64,000 bases of DNA from JAGZHZ01 sp963929865 (GTDB taxonomy: Bacteria; Bacillota; Clostridia; Lachnospirales; Lachnospiraceae). The DNA lies in NCBI GenBank assembly GCA_963929865.1, contig CAWVKK010000047.1, forward strand, positions 1 through 64,000, written 5' to 3'. The translations under genes were made by a program, and so were the position numbers. The notes under the pieces were generated by a model. It worked only from the letters and a program-made list of their open reading frames with translations. It ran no database searches and was not told the origin of the DNA. Every line of letters begins with the position of its first letter. Positions within the stretch are counted from its first letter, which is position 1. This document shows, piece by piece, positions 16,435 to 26,096 of the stretch.

Positions 16435-16463
16435 ATTATATCACAAAATATCTGATGGATCAA
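16435..16463 (-). promoter_or_regulatory. Promoter of prmA
   Basis: On the minus strand TTGATC (16458-16463), 17-base spacer ending in TGA, perfect TATAAT (16435-16440); the TGA forms an extended -10. It begins just 3 bases after the upstream protease stop. Confidence 0.8.
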
Positions 16464-16466
16464 TTT

Positions 16467-17837
16467 TTAATTTGGATCAATCAGAACTGCCATCTGTCCG
16501 AGCTGCCGATAAATCTCCTCAAAGCGGTCGGCGTCGCGCTCTACGATTCCTTCCAGCGGATCGTTGACGGTCACTGTATTCGTCTGGGTGTTGTAGCCGC
16601 ACAATACGACGCAGTGTTCTCTGCGGAACCAGTAATACGCAGTCCCCTCATAGACATACGTCTGATCTGTCTGTTCCAGATCGGAGAGATACATGCTGTT
16701 CCACACAATCACCGGCGTCCCGTTTGCCACGTAAGGGTACAGATCCTCTAGCTCTGTCCCTGTGAGGTTGGTGACTGTCATGTCGGATCCGTGCGCCGCC
16801 AAAAATGTCTCCGCCGCTTTTGTGATGGCCGGCGCAAAACATCCTGCTCCGCTCTCCGTATGGGGATTTCCCACATAGGCGGACACAAAATCCGTATCGC
16901 TGTATTCCAGATATTCGTCTGCAATTGTCGTCTTCTCCAGTTCAAATCCGTAATGGCGCAGAACGATCGTAAGCGCCACCGACTCGCACCCTGTCGGAAG
17001 CTCCGGATTTTGCATCAGTTCCTCCATCGGGATGGAAAACTGATCCGGGATCTCGCATCTGCCGTTTTCGTCAATGCGGATATCTCCGATTGTCACGCCT
17101 TTTACCATTTTTCCGCTCTGAAGGTGGAACAGATAGCGGTTCCCGTTTACAATCTGCCATCCGGTCTGCATCGTTCCGTCTGTGCCCATGTAGTATTCTT
17201 CTCCGTCCACCGCAATCAGCCCGGTCGTCATCCTGCCATTCTGGTCAAAATAATAGGTCTCCCTCCCAATATCCACGAATTCGTCCCTGACCGCTGCTCC
17301 GTCTTCCCCGACATAGCAGACGCCGTTTTCCACCTCCACGATCTGGTTTTTCTGCATGGCTGCGTCGGCGCCAAAAGCGTAATACACCCCCTCTATCTCG
17401 ACCGCTTCTGCCTGGTATGCTTCCCCGGTTTCCCCGAAAAAGTACCGGTTTTCTCCCACATCTTTCCAGCAGTTTGTCTCCATTTTTCCGTTTTCGTCAA
17501 AAAAGTAGCGATACTCTCCGATTTTTTGAAATCCTGTCAAAATTTCGTTTCCGGCTTTATAGTAGAAGTCTCCGTTTAATTCCAGCCATCCTTCCGCCTT
17601 ATATCCCTGCCCCTGCAGACGGTACAGCTCTATCAGGATATTCGTCAGTTCTCCATTCTTGCTTTCAATCCGGGTATATCCGCCCTTCTTCTCATCTTGC
17701 TTTTCCTCCGGTTCAAAAGAATTGTGAATGTCTTCCAGCACCAGATCTGCTTTTGTTTCTATGCCGCTATAAAAAAAGGAAGTACAGACTGCCATCCACG
17801 CGATCATAGTTCCTGCCTTTATGTGTCTTTTTTTCAT
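16467..17837 (-). CDS. Secreted C39-like cysteine peptidase with cell-wall/glucan-binding-type repeats
   Basis: 456 residues; the ATG at 17837 has GGGAG 5 bases upstream and begins a signal peptide (MKKRHIKAG, core, about 30 residues). Residues about 80-265 hold aromatic repeats of the choline/glucan-binding type: GWLELNGDFYYK, GEYRYFFDENGKM, ETYYFDQNGRMTTG, EEYYMGTDGTMQTGW. The C-terminal half is a C39-like peptidase: cysteine in LPTGCESVALTIVLRHYG, histidine in REHCVVLCGYN, Asp in VNDPLEG. It likely acts at the cell surface; the substrate is unknown. It follows the repeat protein by 64 bases in the same direction. Confidence 0.78.
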   Translation of the reverse strand: MKKRHIKAGTMIAWMAVCTSFFYSGIETKADLVLEDIHNSFEPEEKQDEKKGGYTRIESKNGELTNILIELYRLQGQGYKAEGWLELNGDFYYKAGNEILTGFQKIGEYRYFFDENGKMETNCWKDVGENRYFFGETGEAYQAEAVEIEGVYYAFGADAAMQKNQIVEVENGVCYVGEDGAAVRDEFVDIGRETYYFDQNGRMTTGLIAVDGEEYYMGTDGTMQTGWQIVNGNRYLFHLQSGKMVKGVTIGDIRIDENGRCEIPDQFSIPMEELMQNPELPTGCESVALTIVLRHYGFELEKTTIADEYLEYSDTDFVSAYVGNPHTESGAGCFAPAITKAAETFLAAHGSDMTVTNLTGTELEDLYPYVANGTPVIVWNSMYLSDLEQTDQTYVYEGTAYYWFRREHCVVLCGYNTQTNTVTVNDPLEGIVERDADRFEEIYRQLGQMAVLIDPN

Positions 17838-17901
17838 AGCATCTCCCATTCGTTTTTCCTTTTGTTTTTGTCATGTCCTGCTCAGGACAGGGTGCTTTCC
17901 T

Positions 17902-20844
17902 TTATCTCTTCTTCGCCTTCTTTTTTGTGATCAGTCCCACTGTCATGCAGACTGCGACTAAAAAAACAGCGGCACCTGCGAACAGGAAAATTCCTATATA
18001 ATCGCTTTTTCTTTCTTCCTGCACATCAAGCGCTATTCCGTGGATCTCTCCGACGCCCGAAGCTTTGACTGCCGCCTGGTCGGCGCCCATCAAAAACGTT
18101 CCCAGCTCATTTGCCTGAATCGAAATCTTTCCTTCCTCCACAACTGCGCTGTATCTCTCCAGCGTGCCGTTTACCGTCAGCTGAAGAACCGTCACTTCTT
18201 CGCCGTTCATCCTCTCATCCAGGTCAAATGTTACCCGCAGCGTGCCGTCCGGCTCTCCTCCGCTGACGGAGAGGCGGTATCCTGCCAAAACTGTTTTTCC
18301 CTGCATTTCTTCCCGGCGGCACATTGAATCGTACGTCGTGTTTCCTTTCTTGATCTGCTCTACTCTCAGCTCAGGCAGCGCTGTAAAAAATCCGTTCACG
18401 GAAATCCCGTACCATTCATTCTTAAGGGTAGTCCGGCTTGAGCCTGCCGCTCTTTTTTTCCATCTGGCATATACCGTCTTATCCCCTTTTTCTTTCGCCG
18501 TGATTTCCGTCACCCTGTTTCCGCCTGTCTGGCTGTCATACCATCCCTCAAACGCATATCCGTCTTTTGTGTAGGGTGCCTGCACCGGGAGGGTAATCCC
18601 CGTGCCGTAGGCATATTCTGAGGCTGCTTCATAGGCGCTGTCCAGCTCTTCTATTTCCGCCCCGTCGTCATCCAGATAATAAATCTGATACGTTGTCTTT
18701 TCCGTCTCGGACGCCTTGGCAAACTCTACCGCGATCGTATGGCTCTCCTGGATGGGCTGGAAAGAATAGCTGTTTTTCTCCCGTACTCTCCTTAGAGCGA
18801 TCTGTGAAATTTCTTCCCCGTCAATCCGTACTGCGCGGATCTCGTATCCCTCATCCGGGAAGATAGAAAACGTGATCGTCTGCCCCGCCGTCACCTTCTG
18901 CTGCCCAAGAGGATTGATGTCTCCATGTCCTCCTGCGCTGGAGGTGACGACATAAAAGGTTTCCTCCGGCTCTTTTTTTGTAAACGCCGCGCTGATCTGA
19001 TGGTCAGCGCTCACCTGATAAAAGGTATAGGAGAGCGTCGTCTTTAACAGCTCCAGCTCTGTCTCTGCGACAGCCGTTCCGTCAATGCTCAGCTGTGCCA
19101 GCTCATATCCCTGGTCGGGAATGATCTGAAAAATAACGTCAGATCCCGCCTGTACCGTGACAGAACCGCTTCCGTCTCCGCTCATATCCAGGACGGGCTG
19201 AAGACTTCCCCCTTCGCCTGCTGAGAAAGAAATCTGACACGAACTTTTGGAAAAGATAACTTCCAGGGTGTGATTTCCCTGAATCTGCGCAAACGTATAG
19301 CTCTGCGACGCCTTTACGCCTGCCAGTTCTTCGTTTGAAATACTCGCCCCGTCGACCAGAATCTGTGAGATCTCGTATCCGGTATCCGGGATGACAAAAA
19401 GCTGGCATGTCTGTCCCAATTCCGCGGGGACGCTCATGGTTCCGTTTGTCACGCCGTTGAGCCAGTCCTGCGTATAGACAGTCCCTCCTGTTCCCGCCGT
19501 CACAGAAATCGTACTCTTCTGGGATGCGTCCGTTCCAAAGGAGGCATAAACGCTGTGGTCCGCCTGCACCTGCCACAGGGTAAAGCTGTTTGTATTCCTT
19601 GCCGACTGCAGCTCCTGATCGGAAATCGGAGCGCCGTCAACCCAGATTTGCTGCAGCTGATATCCCTCATACGGATAGAAAAACAGACTTACGCTCTGCC
19701 CCTGCGGCACATAGACGACGCCGTCCTCTGACGTTGTAAGTCCCGGAGAAGTCTCCACTGTTCCGCCTCCTTCAACCGTGACGGATACCCGATGCGTCTC
19801 TTCATTCTGCCCGGCGGCTGCAAATTCTACATAGATGCTGTGATCCTGCGTGGTATCCCAAAGCCAAAAGCCTCCAAGCTCGATTGCGTTCTTCTTATTT
19901 TCTCCTGTCGCCGCCACCCCGTCAATATAAATGTCCTGTATCTCATATCCTGCATCCGGAACAATGGAAAAAAATGCTGTTTGTCCTTCGGGTATCTGAA
20001 CCACGCCCTGGTTTGTAATCCATGCCGTTTCCGGAGGCACTACAGTGCCTCCCTGTGAATATCCCACTGTTACCTGATGGTATGTCTGCCAGGAGGACGC
20101 TTCGTCCATGCTTCTTTCCTTGTGAGAATGGTCTTTTTCTTCCTGGAAGCTGACCGCAGCGCCTGCGTTTTCCGTCCCGGCGTCCGACTCAAGTGTCTGT
20201 GCGTACTGCGCGGTAATCTCTCCCTTTGCCTCATCGAACAGGATTTCCAGCGTTCCTCCGTCCTTTGCGATTTCAACCCCGACTGGTTCCTGCGTTCCTT
20301 CCATTCCATATATATTTGTCCAGCTGTGATCCTGCGCAACCCAAAATTCATAATACCCTGCGCTTACGTTCTCATAAACCGCTTTAAAATTTCCTTCTTC
20401 TGTCTGCCGCATATCGTTCCAGACAGCTCCGGGATCCTGCTCCGTCCCGCAAAGCGCTTCCGATCCGAATACGGTATACGTGTGGCTGCCTGATTTCTTC
20501 TCCGCGCAGAAAATCACATCCATAGATGTATTGGAATAAATTCCTCTCAGGGAATAGCTCTGTGTCTGTATCACTTCTTCTAACTGCGCGTCCCTCAGCC
20601 TTACCCCGTTGACGCTGACTGACGACACCTCGTATCCTTCATCCGGCACAATCTGCAACGTGATCTTTTCGCCGGGCCATGCGCTCAGCTCTCCGTCCGG
20701 CGAAACACTTCCATGACCTTTGCTTTTAACGGTCACAATACACGTTCCCGAATACATCTGTGCAAAAGCAGGCATGGGTATCAAGATCAGAAGCGCCGTC
20801 ATCAGAACCATTCCTATCACGATTTTGTTCTGTCTCCACTTCAT
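17902..20844 (-). CDS. Cell-surface protein with divergent InlB B-repeats
   Basis: 980 residues. Signal peptide (KIVIGMVLMTALLILI, ending near FAQ), a C-terminal membrane helix (FLFAGAAVFLVAVCMTVGLI) and a KKKAKKR tail, giving a membrane-anchored surface protein. Between them are six related beta units of about 80-90 residues, each with a G-GG-V core and a P-D-GYE-I--I-(V/I)DG signature (for example PDAGYEIQDIYIDGVA, PDTGYEISQILVDGAS). Then comes one Listeria-Bacteroides repeat (GYAFEGWYDSQTGGN, TVYARW). Between the first and second units lies a domain (GYYEFWVAQDHSWTNIYG) that may be a starch-binding X25-like module; uncertain. No sortase motif is visible. Confidence 0.8.
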   Translation of the reverse strand: MKWRQNKIVIGMVLMTALLILIPMPAFAQMYSGTCIVTVKSKGHGSVSPDGELSAWPGEKITLQIVPDEGYEVSSVSVNGVRLRDAQLEEVIQTQSYSLRGIYSNTSMDVIFCAEKKSGSHTYTVFGSEALCGTEQDPGAVWNDMRQTEEGNFKAVYENVSAGYYEFWVAQDHSWTNIYGMEGTQEPVGVEIAKDGGTLEILFDEAKGEITAQYAQTLESDAGTENAGAAVSFQEEKDHSHKERSMDEASSWQTYHQVTVGYSQGGTVVPPETAWITNQGVVQIPEGQTAFFSIVPDAGYEIQDIYIDGVAATGENKKNAIELGGFWLWDTTQDHSIYVEFAAAGQNEETHRVSVTVEGGGTVETSPGLTTSEDGVVYVPQGQSVSLFFYPYEGYQLQQIWVDGAPISDQELQSARNTNSFTLWQVQADHSVYASFGTDASQKSTISVTAGTGGTVYTQDWLNGVTNGTMSVPAELGQTCQLFVIPDTGYEISQILVDGASISNEELAGVKASQSYTFAQIQGNHTLEVIFSKSSCQISFSAGEGGSLQPVLDMSGDGSGSVTVQAGSDVIFQIIPDQGYELAQLSIDGTAVAETELELLKTTLSYTFYQVSADHQISAAFTKKEPEETFYVVTSSAGGHGDINPLGQQKVTAGQTITFSIFPDEGYEIRAVRIDGEEISQIALRRVREKNSYSFQPIQESHTIAVEFAKASETEKTTYQIYYLDDDGAEIEELDSAYEAASEYAYGTGITLPVQAPYTKDGYAFEGWYDSQTGGNRVTEITAKEKGDKTVYARWKKRAAGSSRTTLKNEWYGISVNGFFTALPELRVEQIKKGNTTYDSMCRREEMQGKTVLAGYRLSVSGGEPDGTLRVTFDLDERMNGEEVTVLQLTVNGTLERYSAVVEEGKISIQANELGTFLMGADQAAVKASGVGEIHGIALDVQEERKSDYIGIFLFAGAAVFLVAVCMTVGLITKKKAKKR

Positions 20845-20877
20845 CAAAAATTCCTACTTTCTTTTACTTTTTTCTTT

Positions 20878-20907
20878 ACTTTATCACATATGCTTCCCTC
20901 ATGCCAA
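20878..20907 (-). promoter_or_regulatory. Candidate promoter of the InlB-repeat protein
   Basis: TTGGCA (20902-20907), 18-base spacer ending in TGA, TAAAGT (20878-20883) on the minus strand. Confidence 0.4.
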
Positions 20908-20998
20908 CATTTATCATTTCGATTGATTCTATTGTACAGCTTTTTGCAGAAAAGTCAACGCTGTGTATTTTGCGGGGTTCTTTTCTTTGCGGCACGAC

Positions 20999-21035
20999 AA
21001 AAAAAACCAGATCAAAAGAATTTCTCTGATCTGGT
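20999..21035 (-). terminator. Terminator of the hrcA-grpE-dnaK-dnaJ operon
   Basis: Perfect 9-bp stem ACCAGATCA/TGATCTGGT (21006-21014, 21027-21035) followed on the minus strand by a T run. It lies about 17 bases after the dnaJ stop. Confidence 0.88.
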
Positions 21036-21051
21036 CTTACCGCGCGGATAT

Positions 21052-22224
21052 TTAATCCTCGAACTGCTCTTTGAGTTTATCCATAAAACCTTTCTTTTTC
21101 GGTTTTTCCGGCGGCTCTTTTTTCTGATTCAGGCTGTTTCCGGTCGCCATGTCAAATTCACGCAGAGCGCGCTTTGCTTCCTCGTTCATCTTTGTCGGAA
21201 CCTGCACGACGAGCGTCACATAGTGATCTCCGCGGACAGATTTGTTGCGCAGAGACGGAACGCCCTTGCCTTTTAAGCGTACTTTTGTGTCCGTCTGCGT
21301 TCCCGGCTTCACTTCATATACGACGTCTCCGTCCACCGTGCTGATGCGCACCTCTCCGCCCAGCGCTGCCTGTGCGAACGTGATCGGCGCCGTCGAAAAA
21401 ATATTCATATCCTGTCTCTGGAAGATCGGATGCCTTGAGACATTGACTTCCACTAACAGATCTCCTCTCGGACCTCCGTTGACGCCTGGTTCGCCCTTGT
21501 CGCGGATCCGGATGCTCTGTCCGTTGTCAATACCCGCCGGTATCGTAACCTGAATCTTTTTGCGGCTCGCAATATATCCGGTTCCCCGGCAGTCCGGACA
21601 TTTTTCCTTTACAATCTTTCCGGTTCCGTTACAGTCCGGACACGTCTGCACATTGCGCACCATGCCGAACAGAGACTGCTGCGTATAGACAACCTGTCCT
21701 TTTCCGCCGCATTTTGGACATGTTTCCGGATTTGTTCCTGGTTTTGCTCCCGTCGCGTGGCATGTTTTGCATTCATCCTTTAAGGTCAGTTCCAGCTCTT
21801 TTTCACATCCAAAGACTGCTTCCTCAAAAGAAATCCGTACGCTTGCACGGATATTCGCGCCCTTCATAGGGCTGCTGCCTGCGGAAGAACGTCTTCTGCC
21901 TCCGCCAAAAAAGTCTCCGAAGATATCTCCAAAGATGTCTCCCATATCGCCGCCGTTAAAGTCGAATCCGCCGAATCCGCCTCCTCCGGCTCCCTGATCA
22001 AATGCGGCATGACCAAACTGGTCATACTGTCTTCTCTTTTCTGGATCACTCAGTACAGAATACGCCTCAGAAGCCTCTTTAAACTTTTTTTCAGCTTCCT
22101 TATCTCCCGGATTCATATCAGGGTGATACTTTTTGGCCAGCTGCCGATATGCTTTTTTGATTGTCGCTTCATCGGCTCCGCGATCCACTCCCAGAACCTC
22201 GTAGTAATCTCTTTTTTCTGCCAT
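21052..22224 (-). CDS. dnaJ: Chaperone DnaJ
   Basis: 390 residues. J domain with YRQLAKKYHPDMNPG (HPD), Gly/Phe-rich region (GGGGFGGFDFNGG), four zinc CxxCxGxG-type repeats (CKTCHATG, CPKCGGKG, CPDCNGTG, CPDCRGTG) and the substrate-binding C-terminal domains. It delivers clients to DnaK and stimulates its ATPase. The ATG at 22224 has AAGGGG upstream. Confidence 0.97.
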   Translation of the reverse strand: MAEKRDYYEVLGVDRGADEATIKKAYRQLAKKYHPDMNPGDKEAEKKFKEASEAYSVLSDPEKRRQYDQFGHAAFDQGAGGGGFGGFDFNGGDMGDIFGDIFGDFFGGGRRRSSAGSSPMKGANIRASVRISFEEAVFGCEKELELTLKDECKTCHATGAKPGTNPETCPKCGGKGQVVYTQQSLFGMVRNVQTCPDCNGTGKIVKEKCPDCRGTGYIASRKKIQVTIPAGIDNGQSIRIRDKGEPGVNGGPRGDLLVEVNVSRHPIFQRQDMNIFSTAPITFAQAALGGEVRISTVDGDVVYEVKPGTQTDTKVRLKGKGVPSLRNKSVRGDHYVTLVVQVPTKMNEEAKRALREFDMATGNSLNQKKEPPEKPKKKGFMDKLKEQFED

Positions 22225-22254
22225 TGTATTCCCCTTCCTAGACATGCCACAAGC

Positions 22255-22301
22255 GGGGCCGCCACGCCTGCTGTCCGAAAACCTCTGTCCGCGAAAGCCC
22301 C
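22255..22301 (-). other. Inverted repeat between dnaK and dnaJ
   Basis: GGGGC (22255-22259) pairs with GCCCC (22297-22301), extendable to 7 of 9 bases. The loop contains two copies of CGGACAG. It may be a processing or attenuation stem lowering dnaJ relative to dnaK; weak evidence. Confidence 0.35.
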
Positions 22302-22326
22302 ACCTGCTTCTATCTATTGCGATTTA

Positions 22327-24189
22327 TTAAACTTCTTTGTAATCTCCGTCTACCACATCGTCAGACTGATAAGAATCCTGTGATCCTGCGCTGTTCTGTC
22401 CTGCTCCTGCTGCCCCTGCTGCGCTCTGCGCCTGCTCATATACTTTTGCGAACAGCTTGTTTGCGCTCTCCATCAGCTTCTCTTTGCCTGCTTTTAATTC
22501 AGCGATCTGAGATTCTGTCATCTCATCCGGATTTGTCTTTGCGATCAGCTCTTTCAGTGCGTTTAAGTCTGCCTGTACGGCTGTCTTGTCGTTGGCATCC
22601 AGCTTATCTCCAACTTCTTCCAAAGCTTTTTCCGTCTGGAATACCATGGAGTCTGCCTCGTTTCTGGTATCGATCGCTTCTTTTCTCTTTTTGTCCTGAG
22701 CCTCGTACTCAGCCGCTTCCTTGACTGCCTTCTCGATTTCTCCCTCAGACATGTTCGAACCGGATGTGATGGTAATGTGCTGTTCCTTTCCTGTACCCAG
22801 ATCTTTTGCCGATACGTTTACGATACCGTTTGCGTCGATATCAAACGTAACTTCAATCTGCGGAACGCCTCTTCTTGCCGGCGGAATACCGTCCAGTCTG
22901 AACTGTCCTAATGATTTGTTGTCTCTTGCGAACTGTCTCTCGCCCTGTACAACGTGGATATCAACTGCGGTCTGATTGTCGGCTGCGGTTGAGAAGATCT
23001 GGCTCTTCTTTGTAGGAATCGTCGTGTTTCTCTCGATCAGTCTCGTCGCAACGCCGCCCATCGTTTCAATGGACAGAGACAGCGGTGTGACGTCCAAAAG
23101 CAGAATGTCGCCGGCGCCTGCGTCCCCGGCAAGCTTTCCGCCCTGGATAGATGCGCCGATTGCAACGCATTCATCCGGGTTTAAGGATTTGCTCGGCTCA
23201 TGTCCTGTCAGCTGTCTTACTTTATCCTGCACTGCCGGGATACGTGTCGAACCGCCTACCAGCAATACCTTTGAGATATCGTTTACCGTCAGTCCTGCGT
23301 CTCTTAAAGCGTTTGTAACCGGAGCTGCCGTTCTCTCTACGAGATCGTGAGTCAGCTCATCAAATTTTGCTCTCGTCAGGTTCATATCAAAGTGTTTCGG
23401 ACCTTCTGAGGTTGCCGTGATAAACGGCAGGTTGATATTTGTCGTCGTCGCGGAAGAAAGTTCTTTCTTTGCTTTTTCTGCGGCTTCTTTTAATCTCTGC
23501 AAAGCCATCTTGTCGTTGGAGAGGTCAACGCCTTCTGTCTTCTTAAATTCAGACAGCATATAGTCTGTGATCTTCTGGTCAAAGTCGTCGCCGCCCAGTC
23601 TGTTGTCTCCGGCCGTCGCAAGCACTTCGATAACGCCCTCGCCGATTTCGATGATGGAGACATCGAACGTACCGCCGCCTAAGTCGTATACCATAATCTT
23701 CTGCTCTTTTTCATTGTCAAGTCCGTACGCAAGAGCGGCCGCCGTAGGCTCATTGATGATACGCTTTACATCAAGACCTGCAATCTTTCCGGCGTCCTTT
23801 GTCGCCTGGCGCTGTGCGTCGTTAAAGTATGCCGGCACCGTGATAACCGCCTCGGTTACTTTTTCTCCCAGATAATTTTCTGCGTCTCCTTTTAATTTCT
23901 GCAGAATCATTGCGGAGATCTCCTGCGGAGAATATTTCTTATCGTCGATGGAAACTCTGTAGTCCGTTCCCATATGTCTTTTAATAGAAGAAATTGTTTT
24001 GTCCGCATTTGTGACAGCCTGACGTTTTGCAGGCTCTCCCACTAATCTCTCTCCTGTCTTTGTAAAAGCGACAACAGACGGTGTCGTTCTCGCTCCTTCT
24101 GTATTTGCGATGACAACCGGCTTTCCGCCTTCCATAACTGCTACGCATGAATTTGTTGTACCTAAATCAATACCAATAATCTTGCTCAT
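22327..24189 (-). CDS. dnaK: Chaperone DnaK (Hsp70)
   Basis: 620 residues. ATPase signatures IGIDLGTTNSCVAVMEGG, YDLGGGTFDVSIIEIG and VLLVGGSTRIPAVQ; substrate-binding domain with ERQFARDNKSLGQF; Gly/Ala-rich tail ending DDVVDGDYKEV. It folds and protects proteins with GrpE and DnaJ. AGGAGG precedes the ATG. Confidence 0.98.
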   Translation of the reverse strand: MSKIIGIDLGTTNSCVAVMEGGKPVVIANTEGARTTPSVVAFTKTGERLVGEPAKRQAVTNADKTISSIKRHMGTDYRVSIDDKKYSPQEISAMILQKLKGDAENYLGEKVTEAVITVPAYFNDAQRQATKDAGKIAGLDVKRIINEPTAAALAYGLDNEKEQKIMVYDLGGGTFDVSIIEIGEGVIEVLATAGDNRLGGDDFDQKITDYMLSEFKKTEGVDLSNDKMALQRLKEAAEKAKKELSSATTTNINLPFITATSEGPKHFDMNLTRAKFDELTHDLVERTAAPVTNALRDAGLTVNDISKVLLVGGSTRIPAVQDKVRQLTGHEPSKSLNPDECVAIGASIQGGKLAGDAGAGDILLLDVTPLSLSIETMGGVATRLIERNTTIPTKKSQIFSTAADNQTAVDIHVVQGERQFARDNKSLGQFRLDGIPPARRGVPQIEVTFDIDANGIVNVSAKDLGTGKEQHITITSGSNMSEGEIEKAVKEAAEYEAQDKKRKEAIDTRNEADSMVFQTEKALEEVGDKLDANDKTAVQADLNALKELIAKTNPDEMTESQIAELKAGKEKLMESANKLFAKVYEQAQSAAGAAGAGQNSAGSQDSYQSDDVVDGDYKEV

Positions 24190-24253
24190 AATGAATTCCT
24201 CCTGATATCCTTCTATGAAAAATCTATAAAAAATAAGGTAATTCTCTTTTTTC

Positions 24254-24931
24254 TCAGTTTGCTACTTTTACCATACTGTGGCGAACGACATTTCCTTTGT
24301 AGGTGTATCCCTTTAGCAGCTCCTCCGCCACAATGTTTTCGCCGTACGCTTCGTCTTCCACATGAAGCACAGCGTTGTGGAAATTGGGGTCGAATTCTTT
24401 TCCGACTGCATCGATCGGGGCGACGTCCATAGACTCCAATGCCGCCATCAGCTGTTTGTAAACCTTCTCAATCCCCGATACAAACGGATCTGACTTCTGC
24501 TCTTCGCTGACTGTCGCAAGCCCTCTTTCAAAGTTATCCACAATCGGGAGAATTTTTTCAATCACGCTTTTCGCTCCGATTTCAAATCTCGCTTCCTTTT
24601 CTTTTTCCGTCCGTTTACGGAAATTATCAAACTCGGCCATCTGGCGCTTGAGCTTATCTGTCAGCTCTTCTATCTGTTCATCCTTTTTGTCTTTCTTTTT
24701 TTTCTTTCCAAACAAGCCTTTTTTCTCTTCCTGCGCTTCTTCGCAGCCTTCTTCCTCTTTTTGTTCCTCTTCTTTCTTCTCTTCCGGCTCGTCTGGCGTC
24801 TCCTGCGTCTCTGCGCCCATCTCCTCTTCTGTCTGCTCTGCCTGATCTTCTAACATTTCATCTATGTTTTCCTTTTTTATCTCTTCTGCCACTTCGCTAC
24901 CGCCTTTCTTTCTTTTACTTTTTTCATTCAC
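24254..24931 (-). CDS. grpE: Nucleotide exchange factor GrpE
   Basis: 225 residues. A long very acidic and lysine-rich N-terminal region (about 90 residues) precedes the GrpE core with AEFDNFRKRTEKEKE, ILPIVDNFERGL and PNFHNAVLHVED. It releases ADP from DnaK. It starts 1 base after the hrcA stop, so translation is coupled; the AAGGA site lies inside the end of hrcA. Confidence 0.95.
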   Translation of the reverse strand: MNEKSKRKKGGSEVAEEIKKENIDEMLEDQAEQTEEEMGAETQETPDEPEEKKEEEQKEEEGCEEAQEEKKGLFGKKKKKDKKDEQIEELTDKLKRQMAEFDNFRKRTEKEKEARFEIGAKSVIEKILPIVDNFERGLATVSEEQKSDPFVSGIEKVYKQLMAALESMDVAPIDAVGKEFDPNFHNAVLHVEDEAYGENIVAEELLKGYTYKGNVVRHSMVKVAN

Positions 24932-24932
24932 C

Positions 24933-25964
24933 TTACGATTCCTTTCGGTGATAAATGTGGTCCAACTGTACCATTAAAGTCTTCAGAGTGCTGACCACTT
25001 TATCGTAATCCATTCTCTTCGGACCTACAATTCCGATTGTTCCCTGCATTCCATCTCCTAAATCATACGTAGCGGTGACGACGCTGCAGTCTTTCATTGT
25101 CTGCACCGGAGTTTCATTTCCGATGTAGACTTGAATTCCTGTCTCCTGCCGCTCATTCCGTTCATTCACAAGAGCGGCAAGCTGTTTCTTTTCTTCAAAT
25201 GTGCTGATCAGTTCACTTGCCCTTTCGCTGTCGCTCAACTCCGGATATTTAAAGAAGTTTGTCGCTCCACTCGTGTAGATCTCAATATCCTCTTCCATCT
25301 GGATCGCCTCTGCCACAGCGTCCAGAACGCTGTTGACAATCTCGCTGTGAATTCCTGCCTGAATTTTGAGTTTGGCGATCGTAGACAGGTTAATCTCTTC
25401 AATCGTCAGTCCGTCCAGGCTGCTGTTCAATAAAATATTCAGCTTTAAAATCGTCTCGTTATCCAGATTGTGTACAATCCGGAGGATTTTATTCTTAATC
25501 ACATTTCCTTCCGCTACCACCACGACCAGGATCTGTTCTTCGTTTACCAAAGACAATTGAATAAATTTCAATTTTGTCCTGCGGTACTGAGGAGTGGTAA
25601 TCATCGTCGCATAGTTCGTGTTCGCCGCGAGAACCTTAGCCGCCTCCTTCAAAACAAGATCCATCTTATCCTGTCTTTGGATCATCATTTCTTTTATCTC
25701 AGTTACTTCTTTGTCTTTTTCTTCCATCATCTGATCCACATAGAGACGGTATCCCCTGTCGGATGGGATTCTCCCCGCCGAAGTGTGAGGCTGCAGAATG
25801 TATCCCAGCTCTTCCAGATCTGACATTTCATTGCGGATCGTTGCGGAACTTAAATTCAAATCTGCATATTTGGAAATGGTTCTGGATCCCACAGGCTCTC
25901 CTGTTTCCAGATAGGTTTTGATAATCGCCTTTAAAATTTTCCATTTTCTTTCATCCAGCTGCAT
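24933..25964 (-). CDS. hrcA: Heat-shock repressor HrcA
   Basis: 343 residues; the ATG at 25964 with AAGGAG 9 bases upstream gives the usual N-terminus MQLDERKWKILKAIIKTYLE. Winged helix with GSRTISKYADLNLSSATIRN, then the GAF-like dimerisation domain. It binds CIRCE and represses its own operon until heat draws GroEL away. First gene of the operon. Confidence 0.96.
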   Translation of the reverse strand: MQLDERKWKILKAIIKTYLETGEPVGSRTISKYADLNLSSATIRNEMSDLEELGYILQPHTSAGRIPSDRGYRLYVDQMMEEKDKEVTEIKEMMIQRQDKMDLVLKEAAKVLAANTNYATMITTPQYRRTKLKFIQLSLVNEEQILVVVVAEGNVIKNKILRIVHNLDNETILKLNILLNSSLDGLTIEEINLSTIAKLKIQAGIHSEIVNSVLDAVAEAIQMEEDIEIYTSGATNFFKYPELSDSERASELISTFEEKKQLAALVNERNERQETGIQVYIGNETPVQTMKDCSVVTATYDLGDGMQGTIGIVGPKRMDYDKVVSTLKTLMVQLDHIYHRKES

Positions 25965-26056
25965 CTCGAATTTCTCCTTCCGCTTTGACAGAAAACATCG
26001 TGGCTTCTTTCTGATGTTTTGCCCATCGTATTTTAAATGGCTTTCCATCCAGGTTG

Positions 26057-26083
26057 TTAGCACTCATCTTAGTGGAGTGCTAA
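26057..26083. promoter_or_regulatory. CIRCE operator
   Basis: Perfect 9-bp inverted repeat TTAGCACTC / GAGTGCTAA with a 9-base spacer, identical to the HrcA operator consensus. It begins 14 bases downstream of the -10 box of the hrcA promoter. Confidence 0.97.
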
Positions 26084-26096
26084 CATCCATGTACCT

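Noticed and set aside
16791..17579. 262-codon plus-strand frame across the C39-like peptidase
   Set aside because: Shadow of the peptidase gene; cysteine/arginine-rich composition typical of antisense translation.
17902..20844. DNA-level tandem repeat array
   Set aside because: The repeats are diverged protein domains; nucleotide copies are not similar enough to be a recent array.
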